From the NCBI GenBank assembly GCA_013376985.1, contig JACABB010000033.1:1-64000 (forward strand): a stretch of DNA of 64,000 nucleotides, in the 5' to 3' direction. Both the position numbers and the translations under genes were made by a program. This document shows, in pieces, positions 26,978 to 35,857 of this stretch. The notes beneath the pieces were generated by a model. That model had not been told where the DNA came from. It was given only the letters and a program-made list of their open reading frames with translations, and searched no databases. The first letter of the stretch is position 1, and each line of letters opens with the position of its first letter. Source of the stretch: Bacteroidales bacterium. Lineage in GTDB: Bacteria > Bacteroidota > Bacteroidia > Bacteroidales > Tenuifilaceae.

Positions 26978-28141
26978 TTAGTAGATCATCTCTTCTTTGA
27001 AATTCTCTACGATTGAGAAGAATGAGTTAGCCACGCTTTGTCCAAGACCGCACTTAGCAGTAATCTTCATGGTTTGAGCTAATTTTTGAAGATGTTCGAG
27101 GTAACTAGCATGTCTTTCGCCTTTTTTTACGGCTTCAATTCCTAAAATAAGCTGTTGGCAACCAACGCGGCAAGGAGTACATTGCCCGCATGATTCTTCC
27201 TCAAAGAATTCAAGGTAATTGTGAAGTACGTTGAACATTGAACGAGAGCTATTGAAAAGCATCATCGATCCACCTGTAGGAACACCCTCAAATCCGATAA
27301 TTGTTTCTTTAAATTTCTTGCGTGGTACGCAGAATCCTGAAGCACCACCAACCTGAACGGCTTTTGTATCACCATCACCAAATTCTTCAACGAATTGTTC
27401 AACGGTCATACCTAGTTCAAGTTCGTATATGCCTGCTTTAGGTGTATCGCCTGAGATTGAAAATACTTTCGAACCACGAGAGTCGGCAGTACCCAAATCT
27501 TTAAACTTTCTTGCACCATGCATGCAGATCATGAAAGCGTAAACCAAGGTTTCTACATTGTTAATAACGGTTGGTTTACTGCGGAATCCTGCGATAGTTG
27601 GGTAAGGAGGTTTGTTTCGAGGCTCTCCACGGTGACCTTCCATTGATTCGAAGAGAGCACTTTCTTCTCCGCAAATGTAAGCACCACTACCCATAATTAT
27701 TTTAATTCTAAAATCAATCTTTAAATCCTTTAGAATTTCATGAAAAGATTCAAGTTGTGCTTCAAGTTCGGGTAGAAGGAAGCGGTATTCTCCGCGTAGA
27801 TATATAAAGCCTTCTTTCGCACCAATTACTTTTGCACCTACAGCCATACCTCCAAATACCTTTTGAGGTACTTTGAAAAGGATTTCACGATCTTTAAATG
27901 TTCCAGGTTCACCCTCATCTGCATTGCAAATAATATATTTGTCTGGTTCTGGTTGCTCGGCTGTGTATTTCCATTTTAAAGCAGTTGGGAAACCTGCTCC
28001 ACCACGACCCTTTAATCCTGACTCTAGAAGTTCGTTGATTATCTGGTCATTTGATTTTGCCCAAGTGTTTTTGATGATTTCTTTAGGATTGCATTCCTTG
28101 TCGAAAATCAGGTCAACACGTTTAAGATTGGAATATGACAT
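26978..28141 (-). CDS. hydB: Short NuoF-like flavin subunit, second hydrogenase
   Basis: A 387-residue NuoF core with GRGGAGFPTA, the NADH/FMN region and a cluster motif SCGQCTPCR. Unlike the first HydB (597 residues) it lacks both the N-terminal thioredoxin-like 2Fe-2S domain and the C-terminal two-cluster ferredoxin domain. It lies 26 bases before hydA. Missing ferredoxin domains may mean a different electron route, for example plain NADH-linked hydrogenase or bifurcation through a different site. The functional difference is inference. Confidence 0.92.
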   Translation of the reverse strand: MSYSNLKRVDLIFDKECNPKEIIKNTWAKSNDQIINELLESGLKGRGGAGFPTALKWKYTAEQPEPDKYIICNADEGEPGTFKDREILFKVPQKVFGGMAVGAKVIGAKEGFIYLRGEYRFLLPELEAQLESFHEILKDLKIDFRIKIIMGSGAYICGEESALFESMEGHRGEPRNKPPYPTIAGFRSKPTVINNVETLVYAFMICMHGARKFKDLGTADSRGSKVFSISGDTPKAGIYELELGMTVEQFVEEFGDGDTKAVQVGGASGFCVPRKKFKETIIGFEGVPTGGSMMLFNSSRSMFNVLHNYLEFFEEESCGQCTPCRVGCQQLILGIEAVKKGERHASYLEHLQKLAQTMKITAKCGLGQSVANSFFSIVENFKEEMIY

Positions 28142-28160
28142 AATTTTATCTCCTAAATAT

Positions 28161-28625
28161 TTACTTTTTTATGTACTGATTAATAATCTCACGAACCTTT
28201 TCAGCAGTTAAATCTGTGAATGCATCATCATTAATAAGCATTGCAGGTCCTTTGTGACACCATCCAAGACAATTAGTTTCCAGTAAGGAAAATTTTTTGT
28301 TTTGAGTTGTTTCGCCAACTTTTATTTTTAGCATATCCTCTATTTCATGAGTAATAAGGTTTTTCCCTTTCATTGCACAAGAAATAGTTCTACATACTCT
28401 AATTACATATTTACCTCTAGGTTGGGTATCTAAGAATGAGTAAAATGTTGCAGTACCATAAACCTGAGCTGCTGAAATATCCAACTCGCGGGCAATTTCA
28501 GTCATTGCTTCATCAGAAATGTACCTTTCCTCATGGATTACACCTTGCAAAATAGGGATAAGGCTTTCCCTTGTTTTCCCATGTTTGCTGGCAAGATTTT
28601 TAACCAGTTCTTTAATTTCAGGCAT
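28161..28625 (-). CDS. hydC: NuoE-like subunit, second hydrogenase (HydC)
   Basis: A 154-residue thioredoxin-fold [2Fe-2S] protein with cluster cysteines in CRTISC and CLGWC. It is promoter-proximal here (order C-B-A), whereas in the first set hydC is last (order B-A-C), so the two operons are not a simple duplication. The ATG follows a clear AGGAG. A Crp/Fnr-like palindrome lies about 135 bases upstream. Confidence 0.92.
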   Translation of the reverse strand: MPEIKELVKNLASKHGKTRESLIPILQGVIHEERYISDEAMTEIARELDISAAQVYGTATFYSFLDTQPRGKYVIRVCRTISCAMKGKNLITHEIEDMLKIKVGETTQNKKFSLLETNCLGWCHKGPAMLINDDAFTDLTAEKVREIINQYIKK

Positions 28626-28907
28626 GATAAATTCTCCTTTTTTATGAATTATTAGTTATTTTGTTAATTGAATAACACTGTTAATCGAATAACAGATTAT
28701 GTATTATTAAATATCTGATATTCATTCTCAAATATAATTAATGACCTTTGTACTATTCATGATTTTTATCATGTTTGATGATGAATTATAACCATTGCAT
28801 ATTAATTTAGAACGATTCAATATTAATAGTTGTTAATATTTTTCTTTTCGTAACTTTTTGAAAAAAGACACTTTATACTCACAAAAAGATACAAATTTTG
28901 AAAATTG
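28626..28907. other. Promoter region of second hydrogenase operon
   Basis: Non-coding AT-rich region containing the operon promoter and a Crp/Fnr-like palindrome (separate entry). No gene seen. Confidence 0.5.
28758..28773. promoter_or_regulatory. Candidate Crp/Fnr site upstream of second hydrogenase
   Basis: Palindrome CATGATTTTTATCATG, whose core TGATTTTTATCA fits TGAY-N4-RTCA. It is the fourth such site in the window and lies upstream of an anaerobic-metabolism operon. Confidence 0.5.
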
Positions 28908-28948
28908 AATTAAAAAAGAAAACGGTTACCCCTCTTAGGACAACCGTT
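28908..28948 (-). terminator. Terminator of S46 peptidase gene
   Basis: Arms AACGGTT (28921-28927) and AACCGTT (28942-28948), followed on the minus strand by TTCTTTTTT. It ends the peptidase transcript 23 bases after its stop. Confidence 0.8.
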
Positions 28949-28971
28949 CCCAAATAAAAGTATATGATTAT

Positions 28972-31128
28972 CTATTCTATAATATTCATTTCGCGCATTA
29001 AAGAACCTGCATCGGCATATTTATCAATAATAAATAGAGCATACCTAATATCTAGGGTAATATTTCTGCAAATTTTAGGATCAAACATAATGTCGCTCAT
29101 TGTACCTTCCCAGCAACGGTCAAAATTCAAACCGATTAATCTACCTTCGGCATCCAATACAGGACTACCAGAGTTTCCGCCGGAAGTGTGATTTGTGGCA
29201 ATGAAAGCAACGGGTAATGTTCCATTGGATTGATATCTCCCATAATTTTTATCGGCATAAAGTTTCTTTAACTTTTCAGGGACTACATAATCATACACCT
29301 TTTTATTTCCCTTTTCAATTACACCATTTATGGTGGTAAAGTATGAATATTCAATTGCTTCTTGAGGAATAAATCCATTTACCTTCCCATAGCTTACTCT
29401 AAGTGTTGAATTAGCATCTGGATGAAAAAGTTTATTTGGTTGCATCTCTTTTAAACCTTTAACATACTTACGATAATTGATGTTTAGACTATCTGATATT
29501 TCACCAAAACGTTTGCCAACTCTCTGGCTATATGAACTATAAAAATTGGCATATAGTCTGTAAATATTATCGTTTTTTATGGTGGAAATTGTGGAAGTGT
29601 CAAAGTTATTAAGGAATGTAAGGAGTCTTATACTATCGGCAAAAACTGTTTGACTATAGATTTCGTTTGCAAAATTATGCCAATTGTTTTGACACTGATT
29701 TGCGATGGTTGAAAGGAATTTTGGGAGATGTTCTTTAGGAACATTTTCGTAATAGGCTTTCATCATGTTCGCAAAAATTTCACGATCTATGGGTAGATAG
29801 AACTCGTTATAGAATGCCTTAGCTGTTGATTTAAGTGAAACAACAAGACTTTCGATTTTTTTAGGATCGGGCTTTTCTTTGCTGTATTCGATAATAATAG
29901 GAGTGAAGTTAGATGCAAAGTTGATTAGTTCAACAGCATTTACTGCCTCTCTATTAAAATCGTTAGTAATTGCAATTGGCTTGAACTCAGAATATAATTT
30001 ATCGAATGTTGAAAGTACTTGACCATAATTCAATTTACGATTTGGATCTGCAGAAACCCATTGTGCAAAATCGTTTTCCAATACCTTTTTCTTATTTACG
30101 GCTTTAAATCGATTTAATCCAGTGCTTTCACCAATCCATTTTTTCCATGCATTGGCAATTCCTTTTTGCTTATCGGCGTACATGATATTAATCGTATCGT
30201 TGCTTTTCATATACGAGTCTATTATTTTTAATCGTATATCTCGAAGTGCAATTTTGTTGGGATTTTGGTAGTTAGCAATTAAATCTACAGCCTGAGATGT
30301 TAAAAATTGCTGTGTGGTTCCAGGAAAACCATACACCATTGTAAAATCATTCTGTTTAACCCCCTTAAGAGAAATAGTTAAGAATTTTTTTGGTTTGTAA
30401 GGAGCATTTTCAGTAGAATATGGTGCGGGTTTGTTGTTTTTATCGGCATAGATACGAAATATTGAAAAATCACCCGTGTGTCTAGGCCATACCCAATTAT
30501 CAGTATCTCCACCAAAATTACCAATTGAAGAAGGAGGGGCTCCAACGAGCCTGATATCCTGAAATACTTCATAAACCATTAAATAATACTCGTTTCCATA
30601 ATAGAAAGGTTTTACTTCAACCTTATAGGTGTTACCCTCTTTTGCTATTTTTTTTACTTCTTCAATGTTAACGGCAATAATCGAATCTCTTTTTGTTTCG
30701 CTTGTGCTTGCTATAATACCCTTAAAAACTTTTTCAGTTACATCTTCCATTCTTACAAGAAAGGAGACTGTTAGCCCTGTTGCAGGAAGTTCTTGGCTTT
30801 TTTCTGTTGCCCAAAAGCCATTTTTAAGGTAATCATGATCTACAGAAGACAGTGATTGAATTGAGCCAAAACCACAGTGGTGATTGGTAATTACTAGTCC
30901 TTGCTCCGAAATTAATGAACCAGTACAACCACGTCCGAAAATTACAATTGCATCTTTTAAGCTTGAGTTATTTACGCTATAAATGTCTTCGGCAGTTAGT
31001 TTACATCCTAGTTTGTTCATCTGCTCAATGTTTTGACCCATAAGAATAGGTAGCCACATCCCTTCGTCAGCAATAAGATTGAAGGATATAATTTGGAAGA
31101 GTAAGGAGATAATTACTATTTTCTTCAT
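28972..31128 (-). CDS. S46 family dipeptidyl-peptidase, DPP11-like
   Basis: Periplasmic serine peptidase that removes dipeptides from peptide N termini. The 718 residues include a signal peptide (to about 20), the catalytic-His region TNHHCGFG (81-88), a conserved NFGGDTDNWVWPRH stretch and the Ser motif GGNSGSP (Ser about 653). Arginine 671 in NFDRCWEGT appears to match the arginine that gives P. gingivalis DPP11 its Asp/Glu preference, where DPP7 has glycine. This family is a hallmark of peptide-fermenting Bacteroidota. Family firm, specificity probable. Confidence 0.92.
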   Translation of the reverse strand: MKKIVIISLLFQIISFNLIADEGMWLPILMGQNIEQMNKLGCKLTAEDIYSVNNSSLKDAIVIFGRGCTGSLISEQGLVITNHHCGFGSIQSLSSVDHDYLKNGFWATEKSQELPATGLTVSFLVRMEDVTEKVFKGIIASTSETKRDSIIAVNIEEVKKIAKEGNTYKVEVKPFYYGNEYYLMVYEVFQDIRLVGAPPSSIGNFGGDTDNWVWPRHTGDFSIFRIYADKNNKPAPYSTENAPYKPKKFLTISLKGVKQNDFTMVYGFPGTTQQFLTSQAVDLIANYQNPNKIALRDIRLKIIDSYMKSNDTINIMYADKQKGIANAWKKWIGESTGLNRFKAVNKKKVLENDFAQWVSADPNRKLNYGQVLSTFDKLYSEFKPIAITNDFNREAVNAVELINFASNFTPIIIEYSKEKPDPKKIESLVVSLKSTAKAFYNEFYLPIDREIFANMMKAYYENVPKEHLPKFLSTIANQCQNNWHNFANEIYSQTVFADSIRLLTFLNNFDTSTISTIKNDNIYRLYANFYSSYSQRVGKRFGEISDSLNINYRKYVKGLKEMQPNKLFHPDANSTLRVSYGKVNGFIPQEAIEYSYFTTINGVIEKGNKKVYDYVVPEKLKKLYADKNYGRYQSNGTLPVAFIATNHTSGGNSGSPVLDAEGRLIGLNFDRCWEGTMSDIMFDPKICRNITLDIRYALFIIDKYADAGSLMREMNIIE

Positions 31129-31166
31129 TTTAAGTGAGTTTATTTTTTGTGAAAAAAATTATTCTT

Positions 31167-31772
31167 TTAGTTAATGTTTGATTTGTTTATAAAATTTTGG
31201 AGTTCAGTGTAGAGTTGCTGTATAGGAAGCCCCATTACGTTAAAATATGAACCATCAATTCGTTCAACGCCAACAAATCCAATCCATTCTTGAATTCCGT
31301 AAGCACCTGCTTTATCAAAAGGTTTAAAGTTATTGATGTAATACCAAATTTCTTCGTTTGTTAGTTTTCTAAAATATACATCAGTAATTGTGTGAAAATA
31401 TTTGGATTTTTTTACAGATGATATACATACGCCAGTGATCACAATGTGCTTATTACCAGATAGTAATGAAAGTATTTTGAAGGCATCATGCTCATCATTT
31501 GGCTTGCCAATAACTTGACCTTTGCACCAAACAATAGTATCAGAGGTAATAAGAATATCATTTTCATTGAGTTTTTCGAGCAGTGGTTTTGCCTTTTGTT
31601 TTGCAAGATAAACAGGGATTTCAGTCATTGAAAGTTCACTTGGGTAGAGTTCTTCATCATCCCCATTTGCTCTTACTTCAAAATCAACACCTAACTCGCG
31701 AAGTAGCTGTTGACGACGTGGCGACTTAGAGGCAAGGATTAGTCGCTTTCCTTTTAGAATGTCATTAAGCAT
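31167..31772 (-). CDS. maf: Maf-family nucleoside triphosphate pyrophosphatase
   Basis: House-cleaning enzyme that hydrolyses non-canonical NTPs or dTTP/UTP to the monophosphate. The 201 residues begin with LILASKSPRRQQLLRELG, the Maf substrate-binding signature, and carry the TSDTIVW motif with the catalytic aspartate, then GAYGIQEW. The stop lies 38 bases before the S46 gene start, so they may be cotranscribed. It follows the prenyltransferase gene by only 6 bases. Confidence 0.93.
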   Translation of the reverse strand: MLNDILKGKRLILASKSPRRQQLLRELGVDFEVRANGDDEELYPSELSMTEIPVYLAKQKAKPLLEKLNENDILITSDTIVWCKGQVIGKPNDEHDAFKILSLLSGNKHIVITGVCISSVKKSKYFHTITDVYFRKLTNEEIWYYINNFKPFDKAGAYGIQEWIGFVGVERIDGSYFNVMGLPIQQLYTELQNFINKSNIN

Positions 31773-31778
31773 TTATAT

Positions 31779-32741
31779 TCAGATAATTAAAAACTTAAAA
31801 AGAATAGTGTAGAGTAATCCTGAAAGCATAATTAACTTGTTTATTTGACTTGCTTTATGATAATCTTCTTTTTTTTCAGCGGTAAGAAGTTCTATAAGTA
31901 AAATAAACATGGGTATAACAAGACCTACAAGAAAGAAGACCAGTGTATAATAGTCTATTTTTCCAGAAGGCAGATAGTTGAGATATTTTGCAAAAAGAAA
32001 AACCAGAGAAAGTATGGTAAATAGGAGCAAGGATGCAGCAATAGTTCTTGCGGTTTTTTTTCCAAGAAAAACAGGTATTGTATTACGTCCAAACGCTTGA
32101 TCTCCCTCAAAATCTTCAATATCCTTAGTGATTTCACGAACCAGTGTAAGAAGAAAAGCAAACAACGCATATCCGCCTACCCAGTAAGTGATAATGCCCA
32201 ATTTCAATTCAAAACGGGTGACCATTTCCCAGTATACTGTATATAATCGTGGAAGTTCAAATAGGAGTGTAATCATTGGTACAGTAGCAGTGAGTATAGC
32301 AACTATAAGATTACCAATTAGAAATTGCCTTTTATAGGTTGTGGAGTAAAACCAAAGAATTCCAACAATTCCAATAAATAGTAATGATAGAATTGGTTTA
32401 TCTATTTTGAACGATACGATTGTGCCGAATACAACGCCCAAAAAATTAAAGAAAATATGGAGAAGTATTGCCGTTCTTCGACTTAAGTTTCTACCAATGA
32501 TAACTGTTTGAGGCCTATTAACGAGATCGGTGCGTGTGTCAAAATAATCGTTAATTACATAACCTGCGGCAGTTATAAATACTGTTGCCAGTGTGAGCAG
32601 GAAGAAGTAAAAACTACTTAGTTGTAAATCAAGATTTTTAAGTTGGAGTAAAGGTTGGATTATGCAATATCTCATCAAGTAGAGAGTTGCTGCTACTATT
32701 AATAAATTTTTAATGCGTACAACTTTGAGAATTTTAATCAT
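31779..32741 (-). CDS. UbiA-type prenyltransferase (geranylgeranylglycerol-phosphate synthase-like)
   Basis: A 320-residue integral membrane prenyltransferase with about eight helices. The two aspartate-rich motifs that bind prenyl diphosphate through magnesium are visible: NDYFDTRTD (near 65-73) and DIEDFEGD (near 205-212). Bacteroidota members in this gene neighbourhood (beside maf) are usually annotated as geranylgeranylglycerol-phosphate geranylgeranyltransferase-like. The actual acceptor is not known; a quinone or lipid role is equally possible. Confidence 0.88.
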   Translation of the reverse strand: MIKILKVVRIKNLLIVAATLYLMRYCIIQPLLQLKNLDLQLSSFYFFLLTLATVFITAAGYVINDYFDTRTDLVNRPQTVIIGRNLSRRTAILLHIFFNFLGVVFGTIVSFKIDKPILSLLFIGIVGILWFYSTTYKRQFLIGNLIVAILTATVPMITLLFELPRLYTVYWEMVTRFELKLGIITYWVGGYALFAFLLTLVREITKDIEDFEGDQAFGRNTIPVFLGKKTARTIAASLLLFTILSLVFLFAKYLNYLPSGKIDYYTLVFFLVGLVIPMFILLIELLTAEKKEDYHKASQINKLIMLSGLLYTILFKFLII

Positions 32742-32752
32742 TGTAAAATATT

Positions 32753-33274
32753 TTACTGTTTATTAGTAGACGCTGGACCCCATTTATCGTTTAATCTTAA
32801 AACTTGCTCTATAACATCTCTAACACATCCTTTACCCCCTGAATAATTCGAAACATATACTGATATTCCACTTATTTCGGGGGCTGCATCTGCTGGACAT
32901 GTTGGTATACCAACTTTTTTCATTACATTATAATCAGGTAAATCGTCTCCCATATACAGAATTTCCGATAGTTCAATTCCGTATTTAAAGCGAAAATCTT
33001 CAAGGGCATCAATCTTATCGTTTACTCCTAAGTAGATATCCGTAATTCCTAAACCTTTGAACCTTTCTTTAACAGATTCGGATTTTCCTCCAGAAATAAT
33101 TGCAATTGGAAATCCTTTCTCTATTGCAACATGTACTGCATAACCATCTCGGGTATTAGATGAACGTAAAAGATCACCTGATGGGTGAAGAATTACAGTT
33201 CCATCTGTAAATACTCCATCAACATCAAAAGCAAATGCTTTTACATTTCTAAGTAACTCTTTGAAATTTTGCAT
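32753..33274 (-). CDS. KdsC-like HAD phosphatase
   Basis: A 173-residue HAD phosphatase of the KdsC type, which releases phosphate from 3-deoxy-D-manno-octulosonate 8-phosphate for lipopolysaccharide core synthesis. Motif I FDVDGVFTDG (near 16-25), a threonine/serine motif II IISGG and motif III MGDDLPD are present. There is no cap domain, as in KdsC tetramers. It sits 11 bases upstream of the UbiA gene within a tight housekeeping operon. Confidence 0.9.
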   Translation of the reverse strand: MQNFKELLRNVKAFAFDVDGVFTDGTVILHPSGDLLRSSNTRDGYAVHVAIEKGFPIAIISGGKSESVKERFKGLGITDIYLGVNDKIDALEDFRFKYGIELSEILYMGDDLPDYNVMKKVGIPTCPADAAPEISGISVYVSNYSGGKGCVRDVIEQVLRLNDKWGPASTNKQ

Positions 33275-33289
33275 TTTATATGGTAATAA

Positions 33290-34093
33290 TCAGATTTTTT
33301 CCGCTAGTGACTGAATGCTTAAAGTTAGTGCTTTATAAATTTCCGCCAATTCTGGTTTATACTCCTTTAACTTTTCAGCATGAAGATTTATTGTATTTTG
33401 ATCGAAACGAATTGCTGGTCCAGTTTGCGAAGAGGCTGGATTCCCGTTAAATGCTTTTTTCACGGTTTCATCAATCAATGGTCTAAGTAACTCGAAATTA
33501 AACTTTTTCTCGCTTGAGATCTGATGAGAAATTGCAAGTAGATGATTGGTGAAATTATTGACGAAAATCCCTGTTAGATGAAGCCATATAAGTGTTTCTG
33601 AATCCATGCGAATAACTTTACTGCTAATCATAGATGCAACACTATTTAAAGCGGTAAAGGTCTTATCATTATTGGCGTTAAGGCAAATCGGTATATTATT
33701 AAATGCGATAATCCTGTTTTTCGAGAAACTTTGGAATGGATAGAATATACCGTATCCTGTTGATTTAATGTTTGAGAGTATTTGTATATCTGTACTTCCA
33801 CTGGTATGGGCAACTATCCCATTGGAGATATGGAGTTCACTAACAATTTCAGGAATAATTTTATCGGGAACACATATAAAATATAAATCTGCGCTATTAA
33901 TAATTTCAGATATTTGGGTTGTATAGGCTGATTTTACTCTTGTAGCTAATTGCTTTGCAGAATTTTCGCTACGAGAATATATTTGTAAAATATGACAATT
34001 TGAATTGAAAAGTGCCACAGCAAGATTGGTGGCAAGGTTTCCTGCACCGATAAAAACGGCTTTAATTTTTTTATCCGAAATCATTCCCAGCAA
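33290..34093 (-). CDS. Rossmann-like and DUF2520 domain protein
   Basis: A 267-residue dehydrogenase-like protein: an N-terminal NAD(P)-binding Rossmann fold (FIGAGNLATNLAVAL, 15-29) and a helical C-terminal DUF2520 domain (from about 140) including WLHLTGIFVNNFTNHL. It resembles pyrroline-5-carboxylate reductases and ketopantoate-type enzymes in general fold. The substrate is unknown. It heads the operon that continues with the KdsC-like, UbiA and Maf genes. Confidence 0.88.
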   Translation of the reverse strand: MLGMISDKKIKAVFIGAGNLATNLAVALFNSNCHILQIYSRSENSAKQLATRVKSAYTTQISEIINSADLYFICVPDKIIPEIVSELHISNGIVAHTSGSTDIQILSNIKSTGYGIFYPFQSFSKNRIIAFNNIPICLNANNDKTFTALNSVASMISSKVIRMDSETLIWLHLTGIFVNNFTNHLLAISHQISSEKKFNFELLRPLIDETVKKAFNGNPASSQTGPAIRFDQNTINLHAEKLKEYKPELAEIYKALTLSIQSLAEKI

Positions 34094-34166
34094 AATGAGT
34101 TTGGCAATTAGGTAAAGTTAAAAGAATAATAACAATTTTCATAAGAAGCAAAGCTACAAAAAAACA

Positions 34167-34198
34167 AAACCACCAGATAAATATTTATTTGGTGGTTT
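34167..34198 (-). terminator. Terminator of small unknown gene
   Basis: Stem AAACCACCA / TGGTGGTTT around an AT-rich loop, followed on the minus strand by TGTTTTTTTG, 19 bases after the stop of the 177-residue gene. Confidence 0.8.
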
Positions 34199-34217
34199 CA
34201 GCAAGACAGATATTAGC

Positions 34218-34751
34218 CTATTTTCTCCCTTTTATTTTATTTAAAAAGGAACACATCTCGTAGTATTCCAACTCTTTGTAGTAATTGACAAGTCTTAGGA
34301 AGAAATTCTCATCGTCAAATTTCGGGTGGCTGCTTTCAAAAATTAGTTCACCGCTTATGGTCTGGAAAAAAACTAGATCATCGTTATTCTTTACATCATT
34401 TATTGAAAAGTTATATTCTTGGAATTTATTAACATTCAGTGAAGTGTTGTCATCATCAATACTAATATTTCGCACATTTGTATCATTAGCATTGTTCTTA
34501 TAAACTTCTTTTATCTTATTTAGGTAGTTAACCAGTTCTATTTGAATCCTTACCATGTCGCGATTCTCATCTCTTAGTTGTCTGTTGATATTATAGCTTT
34601 TAGAAACTAATTCTGATCTATTTTCGACAAAAGGTTGAATAAGAATATTTTTTATGACCTCCTCGTTCTCGCTAATAATTTTAAAATTTTGATATATGCG
34701 TTCCTTTAGCATATTGACCAAAAGAATAATCTGCTCGCTCATATTCTCCAA
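34218..34751 (-). CDS. Hypothetical coiled-coil-like cytoplasmic protein
   Basis: Not recognised. The 177 residues have no signal peptide or membrane segment. The first 100 residues are strongly helical with heptad-like hydrophobics (LVNMLKERIYQNFKIISENEEV), followed by an asparagine/aspartate-rich linker (about 105-130) and a second helical part. It is monocistronic with its own terminator. The start at 34751 is supported by the last good helix-forming codons; a methionine four residues in is also possible. Confidence 0.6.
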   Translation of the reverse strand: MENMSEQIILLVNMLKERIYQNFKIISENEEVIKNILIQPFVENRSELVSKSYNINRQLRDENRDMVRIQIELVNYLNKIKEVYKNNANDTNVRNISIDDDNTSLNVNKFQEYNFSINDVKNNDDLVFFQTISGELIFESSHPKFDDENFFLRLVNYYKELEYYEMCSFLNKIKGRK

Positions 34752-34865
34752 CTCCTTAATATTTTGATTAGGTAAAGATTTTACGTAGAAACACCTAATT
34801 GGATATTTGTGTTGAGTTAAAATTGATTAACATGCTTTTGGGATTGATAAAATTCTTTTTTATGG

Positions 34866-34893
34866 CATAAATCAATACTAAACTTGATTTATG
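34866..34893. promoter_or_regulatory. Inverted repeat, candidate operator of beta-oxidation operon
   Basis: Perfect 10-bp arms CATAAATCAA / TTGATTTATG separated by 8 bp. It lies about 75 bases before a likely -7 box on the plus strand. The form suits a TetR- or Crp-type dimer; no fatty-acid regulator gene is in the window. Confidence 0.5.
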
Positions 34894-34966
34894 TAAAACC
34901 AATGAATGATTTAATATGCTAATTATCAATTGAGTTAACAATATGCGATAGTTTTCCATTTTATTT

Positions 34967-34974
34967 TATCTTTG
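34967..34974 (+). promoter_or_regulatory. Bacteroidota -7 promoter box for etf operon
   Basis: TATCTTTG matches the Bacteroidota TAnnTTTG -7 consensus, 103 bases before etfB. I see no clear TTTG -33 box at the usual distance, so confidence is limited. Confidence 0.45.
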
Positions 34975-35077
34975 TACGCTCGTTTTGCCATAAGGATGAT
35001 GAGGAAATAATCGATTAATGTATTATAAGCCAACAATATACAGTCAAAAATTAATATAATTTAAATCTGAACATCAA

Positions 35078-35827
35078 ATGAAAATTTTAGTTTGTATCAG
35101 TAATGTTCCTGACACAACAACAAAGGTTAAATTTGTTGAGGGAAACACAAAACTTGACACAACGGGAATCCAGTGGGTTATTAATCCTTGGGATGAACTT
35201 TCACTAACCAGAGCACTTGAACTTAAGGATGACGCTTCAACTGGTGTGAAATCAGTTTCAGTTGCTCATGTTGGCTCTATTGCCGCTGAACCAACAATTC
35301 GCAAAGCCCTAGCCATAGGTGCTGACGATGCAATTCGTGTTAATGCTGAACCTGCTGATGCTTATTACGTTGCTTCTCAACTTGCTGAAGTAATTAAAAA
35401 GGAGCAGTTTGATATTGTGATCTGCGGAATTGAATCGAGTGATTTTAATGGTTCAACTGTTGGTAGCATGTTATCCGAACTCCTAGATTATCCCTCCGTT
35501 TCTGCTGTTTCAAGTTTAAAGATCGAGAATGGACAGGTTGTTATTAGCCGTGAGATTGATGGTGGTAAAGAGATTGTTCATGTTTCAACTCCATTTGTAG
35601 CTGTTGTTCAGAAAGGTATTGCTAAGGAACCTCGTATTGCTGCTATGAGAGGGATTATGATGGCAAGAACCAAACCTATTAAATTATATGAGCCAATTGC
35701 TGTTGAACCGTTAACACAGGTTGTTAGCTTTGAAATGCCAAAACCACGCGCTTCTTGTAAATTTGTTGATGCAGAGAATCCAAAGCAACTTATCGAACTA
35801 CTTCAAAACGAAGCAAAAGTAATTTAA
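35078..35827 (+). CDS. etfB: Electron transfer flavoprotein beta subunit
   Basis: EtfB/FixA, 249 residues, the smaller subunit of the soluble FAD flavoprotein that takes electrons from acyl-CoA dehydrogenase. Typical segments are the N-terminal MKILVCISNVPDT, a GADDAIRV region and GIESSDFNGSTVG for nucleotide binding. It heads a plus-strand operon etfB-etfA-Fe-S protein-CCG protein-acyl-CoA dehydrogenase. The length is that of classical, non-bifurcating and bifurcating EtfB alike. Confidence 0.95.
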   Translation: MKILVCISNVPDTTTKVKFVEGNTKLDTTGIQWVINPWDELSLTRALELKDDASTGVKSVSVAHVGSIAAEPTIRKALAIGADDAIRVNAEPADAYYVASQLAEVIKKEQFDIVICGIESSDFNGSTVGSMLSELLDYPSVSAVSSLKIENGQVVISREIDGGKEIVHVSTPFVAVVQKGIAKEPRIAAMRGIMMARTKPIKLYEPIAVEPLTQVVSFEMPKPRASCKFVDAENPKQLIELLQNEAKVI

Positions 35828-35857
35828 ACATTATCAATCGTAAATAATAAATAAGAT

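Larger units (their letters stand above)
34752..35077. other. Divergent promoter region upstream of etf operon
   Basis: AT-rich, non-coding. It contains a 28-bp inverted repeat and a Bacteroidota -7 box, both listed separately, pointing to a regulated promoter for the etf/acyl-CoA dehydrogenase operon. Confidence 0.55.
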
